A stretch of 64,000 nucleotides of DNA from Cryobacterium breve (GCF_027594785.1 NZ_CP075584.1:3596001-3660000), one strand, 5' to 3'. Numbered from the stretch's first letter, positions 1-10,885 are shown. Notes: a model not told the origin generated them from the letters alone. Numbers and translations: made by a program.

Positions 1-172
1 GCTCGGCATCTCGCCGGAAGGCGCAGCCGCCAAGAAGGCCGCCGCTGCCGCGGACGCCGCGACAGAGCTCGCCGCGAAGGAAGCCGCGACCGCAGCCCGT
101 GCGGCGGCCGGGGAAGACGTGACCCAGCCGAAGACCACCCAGGCCAGGCTCGCCGCACGGAAGGGCGCGTAA
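1..172 (+). CDS. recA: Probable RecA C-terminal tail (partial, 5' end outside window)
   Basis: Only the last 56 codons are present, read from base 2 to a TAA at 170-172. The peptide begins LGISPEGAAAKKAAAAAD and is Ala/Lys/Glu-rich, like the poorly conserved C-terminal tail of actinobacterial RecA. No catalytic motif lies inside the window, so the name rests on context: recX starts two bases after this stop, and recA-recX is a standard operon. RecA is the recombinase and the LexA co-protease, which fits lexA lying about 11 kb downstream. A different upstream gene cannot be excluded from the tail alone. Confidence 0.55.
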   Translation, partial: LGISPEGAAAKKAAAAADAATELAAKEAATAARAAAGEDVTQPKTTQARLAARKGA

Positions 173-174
173 GC

Positions 175-858
175 ATGGTGCACTTCGAACCCAAGGCAGA
201 GCCGGACATCAAGCCGGCCGCCGCGGCGGCCACCGGGGCCACGACCAAGCGCAGGGGCGCACTCGCGACGGTGAGCTACCTGCCGGGCGCCCAGGCGCCC
301 GACGGCTCCGCCGATGATGCCGGCGCGGACGGCACGGACGACACCGTGGACCTGCCCGAGGCCGGCTCCGACAACGAGCACGCCGAGCAGGTCCTCCTGC
401 AGCGGCTGCGCGGCCGCTCGCTGTCCATCTCCGAAGCCCGTGGCGTGCTCGTCGGACTCGACCTTCCGGAGAACGAGATCGAAGAGATCATCGAACGGTT
501 CATCCGCCTCGACTATCTCGACGAAGCGAAGCTCGCCGAGCAGATCGTCTACAGCCAGCACGAGCGCAAGGGCCTCGGGCGCTCCGGCGTCCAGGCCGAG
601 ATGCGCCGCCGCGGCCTCGACAAGGAGCTCATCGCGGACACGCTTGACGCCATGCCCGACGACGAGACCGAACGGGCCATCGAGGTTGCGATCAAGCGCG
701 TGCAGCAGCTCGGCCGTCTCGACGATCGCACCATTGATCGCCGGCTCAACGCCTTCCTGATGCGCAAGGGCTACCCCTCGTCCGTCGTGCGCGAAGCGGT
801 CCAGGCGGCGCTCGACTCGCGCAACGGCGGCCCCTCCTCCGGTGTTCGGTTCCAATAG
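175..858 (+). CDS. recX: Regulatory protein RecX
   Basis: RecX binds RecA and modulates its filament and co-protease activity. The protein has 227 residues. The first ~70 are low-complexity (Ala, Gly, Asp), then come the three-helix RecX repeats, with recognisable segments RSLSISEARGVLVGLDL (about 80-97), DYLDEAKLAEQIVYSQHERK and GVQAEMRRRGLDKELI. The ATG at 175 lies two bases after the upstream stop, so the two genes are probably co-transcribed and translationally coupled. The N-terminal extension is longer than in E. coli RecX, but such extensions are common in actinobacteria. Family assignment is firm; the exact start is slightly less so. Confidence 0.92.
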   Translation: MVHFEPKAEPDIKPAAAAATGATTKRRGALATVSYLPGAQAPDGSADDAGADGTDDTVDLPEAGSDNEHAEQVLLQRLRGRSLSISEARGVLVGLDLPENEIEEIIERFIRLDYLDEAKLAEQIVYSQHERKGLGRSGVQAEMRRRGLDKELIADTLDAMPDDETERAIEVAIKRVQQLGRLDDRTIDRRLNAFLMRKGYPSSVVREAVQAALDSRNGGPSSGVRFQ

Positions 859-889
859 GCCCGCAGCGGGTACATCCGGCGCGGTCGCG

Positions 890-895
890 TAAACT
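890..895 (+). promoter_or_regulatory. -10 box of miaB
   Basis: TAAACT lies 9 bases upstream of the miaB ATG at 905. This is the -10 type seen before several genes here (hisB, pheS, argG). A short GGAG follows at 896-899, so the transcript has a very short leader. No clear -35 is visible. Confidence 0.5.
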
Positions 896-904
896 GGAGT
901 CACT

Positions 905-2693
905 ATGACCTTGAGCACGCAGACCCTGATCGCCCCGTCGCCGGCGGCCCGCGACGCCGACGGCCGGGCGCGCACCTACGAGGTGCGCACCTTTGGCTGC
1001 CAGATGAACGTGCACGACTCTCGAACGGTTGAGCGGTTCCCTCGAAGCCGCCGGGTACGTTCCCGCCGACGGGGCGGAGGCCGACATCGTCGTGCTGAAC
1101 ACGTGCGCAGTGCGGGAGAACGCGGACAACAAGCTTTACGGCAACCTCGGCCAGCTCGCGTCGATCAAACGGCGCCATGCCGGCATGCAGATCGCCGTCG
1201 GCGGCTGCCTCGCGCAGAAAGACAAGGACGTCATCCTCGGGAAGGCGCCCTGGGTCGACGTCGTCTTCGGAACCCACAACATGGGCGCCCTGCCGAGCCT
1301 GCTCGAACGCGCCCGGCACAACGGCGAGGCCCAGCTCGAGATCCTCGATGCCCTCGAGACCTTCCCCTCGACACTCCCGACCAAGCGCGACTTGAGCTAC
1401 AGCGGGTGGGTCTCCATCTCGGTCGGCTGCAACAACACCTGCACCTTCTGCATCGTCCCCGCCCTGCGCGGCAAGGAAAAGGACCGCCGGCCCGGGGAGA
1501 TCCTCGCCGAGATCCAGGCGCTCGTCGACGACGGCGCCATCGAGGTCACGCTGCTCGGCCAGAACGTCAACTCCTACGGCGTCGAATTCGGCGACCGGCT
1601 CGCCTTCGGCAAACTCCTCCGCGCCGCCGGGAAGATCGAGGGACTCGAACGCATCCGCTTCACGAGCCCGCACCCCGCCGCCTTCACGGACGACGTCATC
1701 GAGGCCATGGCCGACACTCCCGCCGTGATGCCGCAGCTGCACATGCCGCTGCAGTCCGGTTCCGACCGGGTACTCAAGGCCATGCGCCGGTCCTACCGCT
1801 CCGAGCGTTTCCTCGGCATCCTCGACCGGGTTCGGGCGCGGATGCCCGACGCCGCGATCAGCACCGACATCATCGTCGGCTTCCCCGGCGAGACCGAGGA
1901 AGACTTCCAGGACACCCTCCGGGTCGTCGAGCGGGCACGATTCGCGACGGCCTTCACCTTCCAGTACTCGATCCGCCCGGGCACACCGGCGGCCGAGATG
2001 GCCGACCAGGTGCCCAAGGAGATCGTCCAGGATCGTTACGAGCGCCTCGCTGCGCTGCAGGAGCGCATCTCGTGGGAAGAGAACCAGGCCGTGATCGGCC
2101 GGGAGCTCGAACTGCTCGTCGCCAACGGTGAGGGCCGCAAGGACTCGGACACCCACCGGATGAGCGGGCGCGCGCCAGACAGCCGCCTCGTGCACTTCGA
2201 CGTTCCCGAGGGTTCAGAGCGTCCCCGCCCCGGGGACCTCGTCACGGTGACCGTGACCCAGGCCGCGCCGTTCCACCTGATCGCAGACTCCCGGGACGGA
2301 GCTCCCCTGCGCATCCGCCGGACCACGGCCGGGGACGCCTGGGACCGCGCAGAAGCGGATGCCTGTGGCGTGCCGAGCCACTCGGGTGCCGCAGCGGGCG
2401 GCGCCGTCTCGCTCGGGATGCCCACCCTCGGACTCCGTCCCGCCGCACCGCACACCGCGTCGCACGGTGTCGCGCCGGACTCTGCCCCGAGCTCCACAGC
2501 CCTCTCGGCCGCGCAGGGAGTTCCGGAGTCCGCGCATGTCGCGGCGCCCACCCTCGCGGCACCCACCGCCGCGGCACTCCTCCGTCGCGGCTCAGGCTCC
2601 GGCTCCGGCGCCCGCCGTTCCGACCGCCGCCCGCCGGATCCCGGCGGTCAATGCGAGCTCGACCGTGCCGATCTACGCCGCCGACGACGGTGA
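905..2693 (+). CDS. miaB: tRNA-2-methylthio-N6-dimethylallyladenosine synthase MiaB (apparent frameshift)
   Basis: Radical-SAM methylthiotransferase that converts i6A37 of tRNA to ms2i6A37, acting after MiaA, which is encoded next. The N-terminal domain shows [12 protein letters not shown]. The radical-SAM cluster motif is [11 protein letters not shown], and a C-terminal TRAM domain ends near HLIADS. The frame breaks at about 1018-1023: GACTCTCGAACGG carries one base more than the expected D-S-E-R-L-S. Upstream the frame starts at the ATG at 905; downstream it runs to 2693. Corrected length is about 595 residues. About 115 of these are an Ala/Pro/Arg-rich tail after TRAM that is not part of the usual family. 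The stop overlaps the miaA GTG by four bases. Confidence 0.93.
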
Positions 2694-3610
2694 GCGCTAA
2701 CCGGGTGCTTGTCGTCATCGTCGGACCGACCGGCACCGGCAAGAGCGAGCTGTCCCTCGACATCGCCGAGAGCCTCAGGGCGGAAGGGACACCGGCCGAA
2801 ATCGTCAATGCCGATGCCATGCAGCTCTATCGCGGAATGGACATCGGCACCGCCAAGCTCGGCGCGGACGAGCAGCGGGGGATCCCGCACCACCTGCTCG
2901 ACGTGCTCGCCGTGACCGACGAGGCCGCGGTCGCCCGCTACCAGACCGAGGCCCGCATCGCGATCGAGGACATCACCGCCCGCGGCGCCGTTCCTATCCT
3001 CGTCGGCGGCTCCGGGCTGTACGTGTCCTCCGTGGTCTATGACTTCCAGTTCCCGGCTACGGACCCGGTGCTGCGCGCCAGGCTCGAGGCAGACCTGGTC
3101 GAGCAGGGCCCCGGCGGGCTCTATGCGCGCCTGAAGGCCGTCGACCCCGGCGCCGCCTCGCGGATCGGCCCGAGCAACGGCCGCCGCCTCGTACGCGCGC
3201 TCGAGGTCGTCGAACTCACCGGGGCACCGCACCTCGCCGCCCTGCCGGGGGAGCCCGTGTACTGGCGCCCGGCCGTGACCCTCGGGTTGCGGGCCCCGCG
3301 TGAAGAACTGACCGCGCGCCTCGACGCCCGCGTCGACCGGATGTGGGCAGGCGGCCTCCTCGACGAGGTCCGCGGCCTCATCCCGGCCGGCCTCGAAACC
3401 GGCGTCACCGCGAGCCGGGCCATCGGCTACGCGCAGGCGCTCGGCCAGCTCAGCGGCCGGCTCAGCCAGGCGGAGGCGATCGAGCAGACCCAGCAGCTCA
3501 CCCGTCGCTACGCCCGCCGTCAGGTGAGCTGGTTCAAGCGCTCACCGGACACGCACTGGATCGACTACGACTCGCCCGACCGCCTCGCGTCCGCCCGCTC
3601 GCACCTCTGA
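2690..3610 (+). CDS. miaA: tRNA dimethylallyltransferase MiaA
   Basis: Transfers a dimethylallyl group to N6 of A37 in tRNAs reading UNN codons, giving the substrate for MiaB. The protein has 306 residues with the P-loop GPTGTGKS at the N terminus, then DIGTAK and VGGSGLY, and a C-terminal [11 protein letters not shown] segment typical of the family. The start is taken as GTG 2690, which overlaps the miaB stop as GTGA and places the P-loop about 10 residues from the N terminus. A GTG/ATG further upstream would add residues with no family counterpart. The coupling to miaB makes a two-step tRNA modification operon. Confidence 0.95.
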   Translation: MSANRVLVVIVGPTGTGKSELSLDIAESLRAEGTPAEIVNADAMQLYRGMDIGTAKLGADEQRGIPHHLLDVLAVTDEAAVARYQTEARIAIEDITARGAVPILVGGSGLYVSSVVYDFQFPATDPVLRARLEADLVEQGPGGLYARLKAVDPGAASRIGPSNGRRLVRALEVVELTGAPHLAALPGEPVYWRPAVTLGLRAPREELTARLDARVDRMWAGGLLDEVRGLIPAGLETGVTASRAIGYAQALGQLSGRLSQAEAIEQTQQLTRRYARRQVSWFKRSPDTHWIDYDSPDRLASARSHL

Positions 3611-3620
3611 CCCCTAACGA

Positions 3621-3695
3621 ATTCGACGGAGATTTTGGGATTTTTGCACCTGGGGCGGCTTTTGAAGCGCTTTCGGGGCAAAATCTCCGTCGAAT
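3621..3695. repeat. Inverted repeat with 17-bp perfect arms between miaA and dapF
   Basis: ATTCGACGGAGATTTTG (3621-3637) is exactly reverse-complementary to CAAAATCTCCGTCGAAT (3679-3695). The 41-base loop contains a smaller GCTT/AAGC hairpin. It starts 10 bases after the miaA stop. There is no T-tract, so it may be a terminator, an mRNA-stabilising hairpin or a repeat element. Confidence 0.8.
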
Positions 3696-3789
3696 CGGTT
3701 CGGGCAGCGGATGCCGGGTGCGGGTCCCCGAGGACGGTCGTCGTCGCTCGGGACGCCCGGCCCGGGTCGGGACGCACCGGTCTGCTCCC

Positions 3790-3795
3790 TACACT
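3790..3795 (+). promoter_or_regulatory. -10 box of leaderless dapF
   Basis: TACACT ends 6 bases before the dapF ATG (3802), so transcription would begin at or next to the start codon. No Shine-Dalgarno sequence precedes the ATG. This pattern fits a leaderless mRNA. Confidence 0.55.
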
Positions 3796-3801
3796 GGTCT
3801 G

Positions 3802-4683
<882 letters not shown>

Positions 4684-4741
4684 CCCCCGGCGCCAGCACC
4701 TGGACCATCACCAGCACCGAACGGTGCACCCGCCGTTGCTT

Positions 4742-4804
4742 CCGCGAGAGTACGAAAATGGCCCCTTCGCGGTCCGCGAAAGGGCCATTTCTCCGCTCTC
4801 GCGG
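4742..4804. terminator. Long palindrome between convergent dapF and methyltransferase genes
   Basis: Outer arms CCGCGAGAG (4742-4750) and CTCTCGCGG (4796-4804) pair perfectly. Inner 17-base arms 4756-4772 and 4774-4790 pair with one mismatch around a single-base centre. Its place between two converging genes suggests a bidirectional terminator. It shares GAGAGTAC and TGGCCC blocks with the palindrome at 46993-47053. Confidence 0.75.
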
Positions 4805-4845
4805 AACCCTCGCAGGCGCGGCGGGGCGGGGGAGTGCGCTCGCTG

Positions 4846-5468
4846 TTAGAGGGCGGATGCTCCGTGGCGCTTGACGCGCAGGACCCGGAAGCCCTTGCTG
4901 ATCGCGAAGCGGGACACCGCGAAGTCGGAGGGGAGTTCGCCGTCGAGCCAGCGCTGCAGGGAATCGGAGCCGAGGTTGCGCTGCACGACGAGCCAGGCAT
5001 CCGAATCGGGTTCGAGGCGGGGCAGCCAGCCGCTCAGCAGATTGTGCAACTCGCTCTTGCCGACCCGGATCGGTGGGTTCGACCAGATCGTGCGGAACTG
5101 CACGTGCGCGGGCACCTGATCGGGCGTGACGGCCGTGATGTTGGTCAGCCCGAGCTTCTCGGCGTTGAGGCGCACGAGGTCGAGGGCGCGTTCGTTCACG
5201 TCGACAGCCCAGATCGTGGCGCGCGGCGAGGCGAGCGCGAGGTGGAAGCTGATCGGGCCCCAGCCGCAGCCGAGGTCGAGGAAATCGCCCCCGGCGGCGG
5301 GGCCGGCGAGTTCTCCAGGAGCACCTTGGTGCCCGTGTCGATGTGGTCAGGGCTGAACACGGAATTGGCGGTCGTGACCTCCCGCGCCTGGCCTCCCAGG
5401 TGCACGGTCACCTGCTGCAGCCTGAGCTTGCTGTCGGGGGCAGGGGTGAAGTAATGGTCGGAGGGCAT
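4846..5468 (-). CDS. RsmC-like class I SAM-dependent methyltransferase (apparent frameshift)
   Basis: Small methyltransferase of the MTS/RsmC type, probably an rRNA guanine-N2 methyltransferase. The N-terminal part reads DHYFTPAPDSKL; motif I is DLGCGWGPISF and the catalytic NPP motif is in WSNPPIRVGKSELH. The frame breaks in the C-run at 5288-5292 (minus-strand G-run): five bases where six are needed to read P-P-G-G-D-F-L-D-L-G. Corrected length is about 207 residues, roughly half of E. coli RsmC, as expected for the single-domain version. It is divergent from hflX and convergent with dapF. Its exact substrate cannot be read from sequence. Confidence 0.82.
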
Positions 5469-5496
5469 AGAGGGAACCTACCGCGCTTCGAGGAAG

Positions 5497-5502
5497 TAAG
5501 GT
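5497..5502 (+). promoter_or_regulatory. -10 box of hflX
   Basis: TAAGGT lies 7 bases before the hflX ATG at 5510. AAAGGA directly precedes the ATG, too close for a normal Shine-Dalgarno site, so the transcript is probably leaderless. Confidence 0.4.
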
Positions 5503-5509
5503 TAAAGGA

Positions 5510-7060
5510 ATGATTGAACCAGTTGAAACCCCGGACGACGACGTTGTGGCACGGGTCCTTGCCAGTGCCGATTCCAAGGCCGCGGGCTACTCCCTGTTCC
5601 GCAGCGGGAGCGCCCAGGCCCTCGACGCCGAGCCCCGCTCCGACGAACACGATGACGGCCATGACGGCGCCCAGCTCGACCGCGAAGACCGCAACGCCCT
5701 CCGCCGGGTCCCGAGCCTCTCGACAGAGCTCGAGGACGTCACCGAGGTCGAATACCGGCAGCTGCGCCTTGAGAACGTCATCCTGATCGGCCTCTACACC
5801 CAGGGCACCGTCGCGGACGCCGAGAACTCCATGCGCGAACTCGCCGCCCTCGCCGAGACCGCGGGTGCGACCGTGCTCGACGGCCTCATGCAGCGCCGAG
5901 CCACCCCGGACACGAGCACCTACCTCGGCAAGGGCAAGGCGCAGGAACTCGCCGGTATCGTCAAGGCCCTCGGCGCCGACACCGTCATCGCCGACACCGA
6001 ACTCGCGCCCAGCCAGCGCCGCGCCCTCGAGGACGTCGTCAAGGTCAAGGTCATCGACCGCACCGCCACGATCCTCGACATCTTCAGCCAGCACGCCAAG
6101 AGCCGGGAGGGCAAGGCCCAGGTCGAGCTCGCCCAGCTCGAATACCTGCTGCCCCGCCTCCGCGGCTGGGGCGACTCGATGTCCCGCCAGGCCGGTGGCC
6201 AGGTCGGCGGCACCGGTGCCGGAATGGGTTCCCGCGGCCCCGGCGAGACGAAGATCGAACTCGACCGTCGCCGCATCCACACCCGGATGTCCCGGCTGCG
6301 CAAGCAGATCCTGGCCATGAAACCTGCCCGCGAGGCCAAGCGCGCCAACCGCAAGCGCAACGCCGTGCCCTCCGTCGCGATCGTCGGCTATACCAACGCC
6401 GGCAAGTCGAGCCTGCTCAACCGGATCACCCGGGCCGGCGTGCTCGTCGAGAACTCCCTGTTCGCCACGCTCGACGCGACCGTGCGCAAGTCCACGACGA
6501 GCGACGGCCGGCTGTACACGCTCACCGACACCGTCGGCTTCGTCCGCAACCTCCCGCACCAACTCGTCGAGGCCTTCCGGTCGACCCTTGAGGAGGTCGC
6601 CGACGCCGACGTCATCGTTCACGTCGTCGACGCATCCCACCCCGACCCGGCGAGCCAGCTCGCGACGGTCCGTGAGGTCATCAGCGAGGTCGGCGCCCGG
6701 GAGATCCCCGAACTCGTCGTCTTCAACAAGAGCGACCTGGTCAGCGACGACGATCGCCTGGTGCTCCGCGGCCTCTGGCCGAAGGGCATCTTCGTTTCCG
6801 CGCGCACCGGCGAAGGCATCGACGAGGTGCTCGCCGCGGTCGCTGACCTGCTGCCGCGCCCCTCCATCGAGCTCGACCTGCTCATTCCATACGAGCGCGG
6901 AGACCTGATCGCGATCCTGCACGCGCAGGGCACGATCCTGAGCACCGACTACGCCGAAACCGGCACGCGGGTGCGTGCCCTCGTCACGACCGAGATCCAG
7001 TCCCTGTTCGCACCGTTCCTCCTCGCACCCTCAGGCACCGCGCCCGCCGTCGCGAGCTGA
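5510..7060 (+). CDS. hflX: Ribosome-associated GTPase HflX
   Basis: GTPase that binds the 50S subunit and rescues or splits stalled ribosomes under stress. The protein has 516 residues. The N-terminal HflX domain includes GLMQRRATPDTSTYLGKGKA, followed by a helical linker with GMGSRGPGETKIELDRR. The G domain has G1 GYTNAGKSSLLN, G3 DTVGFVRNLPHQLV and G4 NKSD. A short C-terminal domain ends in an Ala/Pro tail. The gene is complete and in frame, and its position between dapF and lexA is conserved in actinobacteria. Confidence 0.96.
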   Translation: MIEPVETPDDDVVARVLASADSKAAGYSLFRSGSAQALDAEPRSDEHDDGHDGAQLDREDRNALRRVPSLSTELEDVTEVEYRQLRLENVILIGLYTQGTVADAENSMRELAALAETAGATVLDGLMQRRATPDTSTYLGKGKAQELAGIVKALGADTVIADTELAPSQRRALEDVVKVKVIDRTATILDIFSQHAKSREGKAQVELAQLEYLLPRLRGWGDSMSRQAGGQVGGTGAGMGSRGPGETKIELDRRRIHTRMSRLRKQILAMKPAREAKRANRKRNAVPSVAIVGYTNAGKSSLLNRITRAGVLVENSLFATLDATVRKSTTSDGRLYTLTDTVGFVRNLPHQLVEAFRSTLEEVADADVIVHVVDASHPDPASQLATVREVISEVGAREIPELVVFNKSDLVSDDDRLVLRGLWPKGIFVSARTGEGIDEVLAAVADLLPRPSIELDLLIPYERGDLIAILHAQGTILSTDYAETGTRVRALVTTEIQSLFAPFLLAPSGTAPAVAS

Positions 7061-7086
7061 CCGAGGTAACGAACGGTCACACTCGT

Positions 7087-7119
7087 GCAATCCCGGGAGG
7101 GGATTGCTAGAGTCTTTTT
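7087..7119 (+). terminator. Possible hflX terminator
   Basis: GCAATCCC (7087-7094) pairs perfectly with GGGATTGC (7100-7107) around a 5-base loop. A T-rich CTTTTT follows after a few bases, 26 bases beyond the hflX stop. The gap before the T-tract weakens the call. Confidence 0.5.
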
Positions 7120-7191
7120 CAATCGTTGCCGACGGATTCTTGTCCGCCGGCATGGAGCGACAGCCGAGCCCGGCACCCGCCCGCGAACACC

Positions 7192-7209
7192 CGCCAGGGC
7201 TCCCTGGCG
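7192..7209 (+). promoter_or_regulatory. Hairpin in the metF leader
   Basis: CGCCAGG (7192-7198) pairs with CCTGGCG (7203-7209) around GCTC, 59 bases before the metF ATG. It is GC-rich and lacks a T-tract. I do not recognise a SAM or cobalamin riboswitch consensus in the leader (7120-7267). Confidence 0.35.
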
Positions 7210-7267
7210 GTCCGCGGCCGCCCGGCCATTTCAGTGAACACACTGGATTCTGTCGAATGAGGAATGA

Positions 7268-8256
7268 ATGTCCACTCCACCGGACTCCGCCCGCACGCGG
7301 CGCATCCCGTTCTCCTTCGAGCTGTACCCGCCCAAAACGGATGCCGCGGCATCCGCTCTCGCGACGACGATCGACCATCTCGCGGCGGCAGGGCCCGACT
7401 TCCTCTCGGTCACCTACGGAGCAAACGGATCCTCGCGTCGCTCCTCGCTCGATGTGCTCAGCCGCATCCTCCGCACGACGAACGTCGAAGCGATGGCGCA
7501 CCTCACCTGCGTCGGCTCGACCCACGACGAAGCGAATCGGCTGATCCGCGAGTTCCTCGACGCGGGAGTGCGCAGTTTCCTCGCCCTCCGCGGCGACCCC
7601 CTGCCGGCACGAAGGAAGGCGAGGCGTTCCTCGGCGACTTCGGCAGCGCCGCGGAACTCGTGCAGCTCATCCACCGGGTGCAGGCCGAGAAATCGCCGTA
7701 CCGTGAGACGATCATCCCCGGTATCCCGGCGGCCCGCGCCGTGAAGCCCGGCCACGAGAAGGTGCGGATCGCCGTCGCGGCGTTCCCGAACGGCCATCCC
7801 CGGTCACGCTCCTCGGCGCAGGACATCGACACCCTGCTCGCCAAGCAGGCCGCGGGCGCGAACCTCGGCATCACCCAGCTCTTCTTCCACGCCGACCACT
7901 TCCTGAGCTTCGTCCAGCGCGCCAGGGAGGCCGGTGTGCTGTTCCCGATCCTGCCCGGCATCATGCCCGTGACAAGCCCGGCCAGACTGCGACGGATCAT
8001 CGAGCTCTCCGGCGAACAGATGCCCGCAGACCTGTCCATCCGGCTCGAGATCGAACCGACCAAGGAGGGCCAGCGGGAGATCGGCATCCAGCACGCCGTC
8101 GACCTCGCCAGCCAGGTGATCGCAGGAGGCGCCCCCGGGCTGCACCTGTACGCCTTCAACCAGCACGAGACCGTGCTCGAGGTGCTCGACGGCTGCGGCC
8201 TGCTCGGCGCACCGACGCCGGTTCGGGCGCACACGGGACTGCCGGCGGCCGTGTAA
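7268..8256 (+). CDS. metF: Methylenetetrahydrofolate reductase MetF (apparent frameshift)
   Basis: Reduces 5,10-methylene-THF to 5-methyl-THF, the methyl donor for MetE, encoded next. The N-terminal half shows FSFELYPPKTD, SVTYGANGS and HLTCVGST, then FLALRGDP. The C-terminal half has KVRIAVAAFPNGHP, TQLFFHADHF and PGIMPVTSPARL. The frame breaks around 7602-7612: GACCCCCTGCC is one base short of D-P-P-A before GTKEGEAFLGDFG. Corrected length is about 329 residues. The start ATG 7268 follows GAGGAATGA and gives the expected N terminus. It sits directly upstream of metE, forming a methionine module between hflX and lexA. Confidence 0.9.
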
Positions 8257-8423
8257 CCGCCGCCCAGCGGCCCCACCCCGGTCGCCGCCACAATTCTCAC
8301 TCTCCGCCGAACGCGGGCTCGTGCCCCGGAGTTCCGTCGCGCCCGAAAGCGCGCCGGCCGACACCCCAGCCTTCGCTCAGACCACCATCCGCTTCACCGC
8401 CCCATCACCGCAAAGGAAACGTC

Positions 8424-10765
8424 ATGACCCCCACCGCCCCGTTCCCCACCGGCACGATCCTCGGCTACCCGCGCATCGGCCCGCGCCGCGAGCTCAAGAA
8501 GGCGGTCGAATCCTTCTGGGCCGGCACGTCGACCGCCGCCGAGCTCGAGGCCACCGCTGCCGGACTCCGCCAGGCCACGCGCGACCGCCTCACCGCTCTC
8601 GGTCTCGGCCGCTCCGACTCCGCCATCCCCGAGTCCTTCTCCTACTACGACCAGATGCTCGACGCACTCTGCACGGTCGGCGCCGTGCCCGCCCGCTTCG
8701 CCGGGCTCGTCGACGCTGACGGACACATCGACCTCGCCGGATACTTCACTCTCGCCCGCGGCGAAGGGGACAGCCTTCCGCTCGAAATGACCAAGTGGTT
8801 CGACTCGAACTACCACTACCTCGTTCCCGAAATCGGCCCGGACACCGAGTTCTCCCTCTCGAGCGACCGGATCGTGCGCGAGTTCGAGGAAGCGCGCTCG
8901 GCCGGCTTCCTGACCCGGCCCGTCATCGTCGGCCCGGTCACCTTTCTGCTGCTCAGCAAGCCGAGCGACGAAGCCCCCGCGGGTTTCCGGCCGCTCGACC
9001 GGCTCGACGACCTCATCCCCGTCTACGCGACCCTGCTGCAGCGCCTCGCCGACGCAGGCGCCGAATGGGTCCAGCTTGACGAACCGGGTCTCGTCAGCGA
9101 GAGCATCGACGTGCCCCGCGCCGATACCCTCAGCGCCGTGCAGTGGTCATACGGGACCCTCGGCCACCTCGCCCAGCGCCCGGCGATCTTCGTCGCCGCA
9201 CCCTATGGCAGCCTCGGCGACGCCCTGCCCGTGCTCGGCGCTGCGCCCATCGAGGCCATCGGCCTCGATCTCGTCCGCGGCGCACTGCCGGCGCCCGTCC
9301 CCGGCCTCGACGGGAAGACCCTCGTCGCCGGTGTCGTCGACGGGCACAACGTCTGGCGCGGCGACCTGGCGGATGCCTTCACGAGCGTCACCGGACTGGG
9401 CGCGCTGTCGACGCGGGTCGCCGTCTCAACCTCGACGAGCCTGCAGCACGTCCCGCACACGATCGCTGATGAGCCCGCACTCGGTGCCGAGCTCCTGAGC
9501 TGGCTCGCCTTCGCCGACGAGAAGGTCGGCCAGGTCGCGACCCTCGCCCGTGGGCTGACGGAGGGCCGGGAGGCGATCGCCGCCGAACTGGCCGCCGCGT
9601 CCGCGGCACTGGCCGCCCGCAGGCTCCGCTCCCGGCGTCCGTGATGGCGAAGTCCGGGCCCGCGCCGCGGAGCCTCACCGACGCCGCATACCGCCGTGGC
9701 GCCTACGCTGACCGGCTTGTCGCCCAGGAGACCGCGCTTGCGCTGCCGTTCCTGCCGACGACGACCATCGGCTCCTTTCCGCAGACGGGGGAGATCCGTC
9801 GCGCCCGCGCCCGCTTCCTGAAGGGAGTGCTCACGGCCGACGAGTACCGCGACCTGATGCGCGCGGAGATCGCCCGGGTCGTCGCCCTGCAGGAGGAGCT
9901 CGGCCTCGATGTGCTCGTGCACGGTGAACCCGAGCGCAACGACATGGTGCAGTACTTCGCCGAGAACCTCGACGGCTTCGCGGTCACCGAGAGCGGCTGG
10001 GTCCAGTCCTATGGCAGCCGGTGCACGCGTCCGTCGATCCTCTGGGGCGATGTGTCCCGGCCGAAGCCGATCACCGTCGAGTGGTCGACCTACACGCAGG
10101 GGCTCACCGCGAAGCCGGTCAAGGGCATGCTGACCGGACCGGTGACCATCCTCGCCTGGTCCTTCGTGCGCGACGACCAGCCCCTCGGTGAGACGGCGCG
10201 TCAGGTCGCCCTCGCCCTCCGCGACGAGATCGCCGACCTCGAGGCCGCCGGAATCGGCATCGTCCAGGTCGACGAGCCCGCACTGCGCGAACTGCTCCCG
10301 CTCGAGAAGGCCGGGCACGCCGACTACCTCGACTGGTCCGTCGGCTCGTTCCGGCTCGCGACCGCCGGCGTGCGTGACGCCACGCAGATTCACACCCACC
10401 TCTGCTACTCAGAGTTCGGCGTCGTGCTCGAGGCGATCCGCGCCCTGGATGCCGACGTGACGAGCATCGAGGCCGCACGCTCCCGCATGGAAGTCGTCTC
10501 GGACATCCAGACCAACGGCTTCGACCACGGCATCGGCCCGGGCGTCTACGACATCCACTCGCCGCGGGTGCCGGGCGTTGCCGAGCTCACGGACTTGCTC
10601 GACCGGGCCGTCGCGGCCATCCCGGCCGGCCAGGTGTGGGTGAATCCGGACTGCGGGCTCAAGACCCGCGGCTACGCCGAGACGGTCGAGTCCCTGACCC
10701 ACATGATCGAGGCGACCCGCATCGTGCGCGCCCGCCTCGCCGCAGGAGTCCCCGCCCGCGCCTGA
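8424..10765 (+). CDS. metE: Cobalamin-independent methionine synthase MetE (two apparent frameshifts)
   Basis: Transfers the methyl group from methyl-THF-glutamate to homocysteine without B12. The N-terminal barrel runs from [19 protein letters not shown]; the catalytic barrel begins [11 protein letters not shown] and includes GMLTGPVTI, the zinc-ligand segment [10 protein letters not shown] and a late [10 protein letters not shown]. Two one-base insertions restore the frame if removed. One is CAGGCTC for CAGCTC at 9620-9626. The other is an extra G at 9669-9670, just before S-L-T-D-A-A-Y-R-R. Corrected length is about 779 residues, normal for MetE. AAGGAAA precedes the ATG. The 167-base gap from metF shows nothing distinctive. 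Confidence 0.92.
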
Positions 10766-10885
10766 CCTGGTCCGGGCGCCGCTGCGCGCCAGACCCGCCA
10801 CGCGACAGTCCCGCCACGCGACAGTCCCGCCAGACGCGCCAGTTCAGCCGCTTCGCGCCAGCTCCCGTTCTTCGCGCTCCAATTC

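Noticed and set aside
150-172. Hexamer-type insertion (CAGGCTC) in the presumed recA tail
   Set aside because: Removing the G would abolish the stop just before recX and change the tail to unlikely sequence, so the printed frame is kept.
903-2195. Long open frames on the minus strand opposite miaB, and similar ones opposite most genes
   Set aside because: High-GC genes create long antisense frames. None has a family motif, and the + strand frames are well-known proteins.
7120-7267. SAM or cobalamin riboswitch before metF
   Set aside because: A GC-rich hairpin is present, but none of the conserved core sequences of these riboswitches could be recognised.
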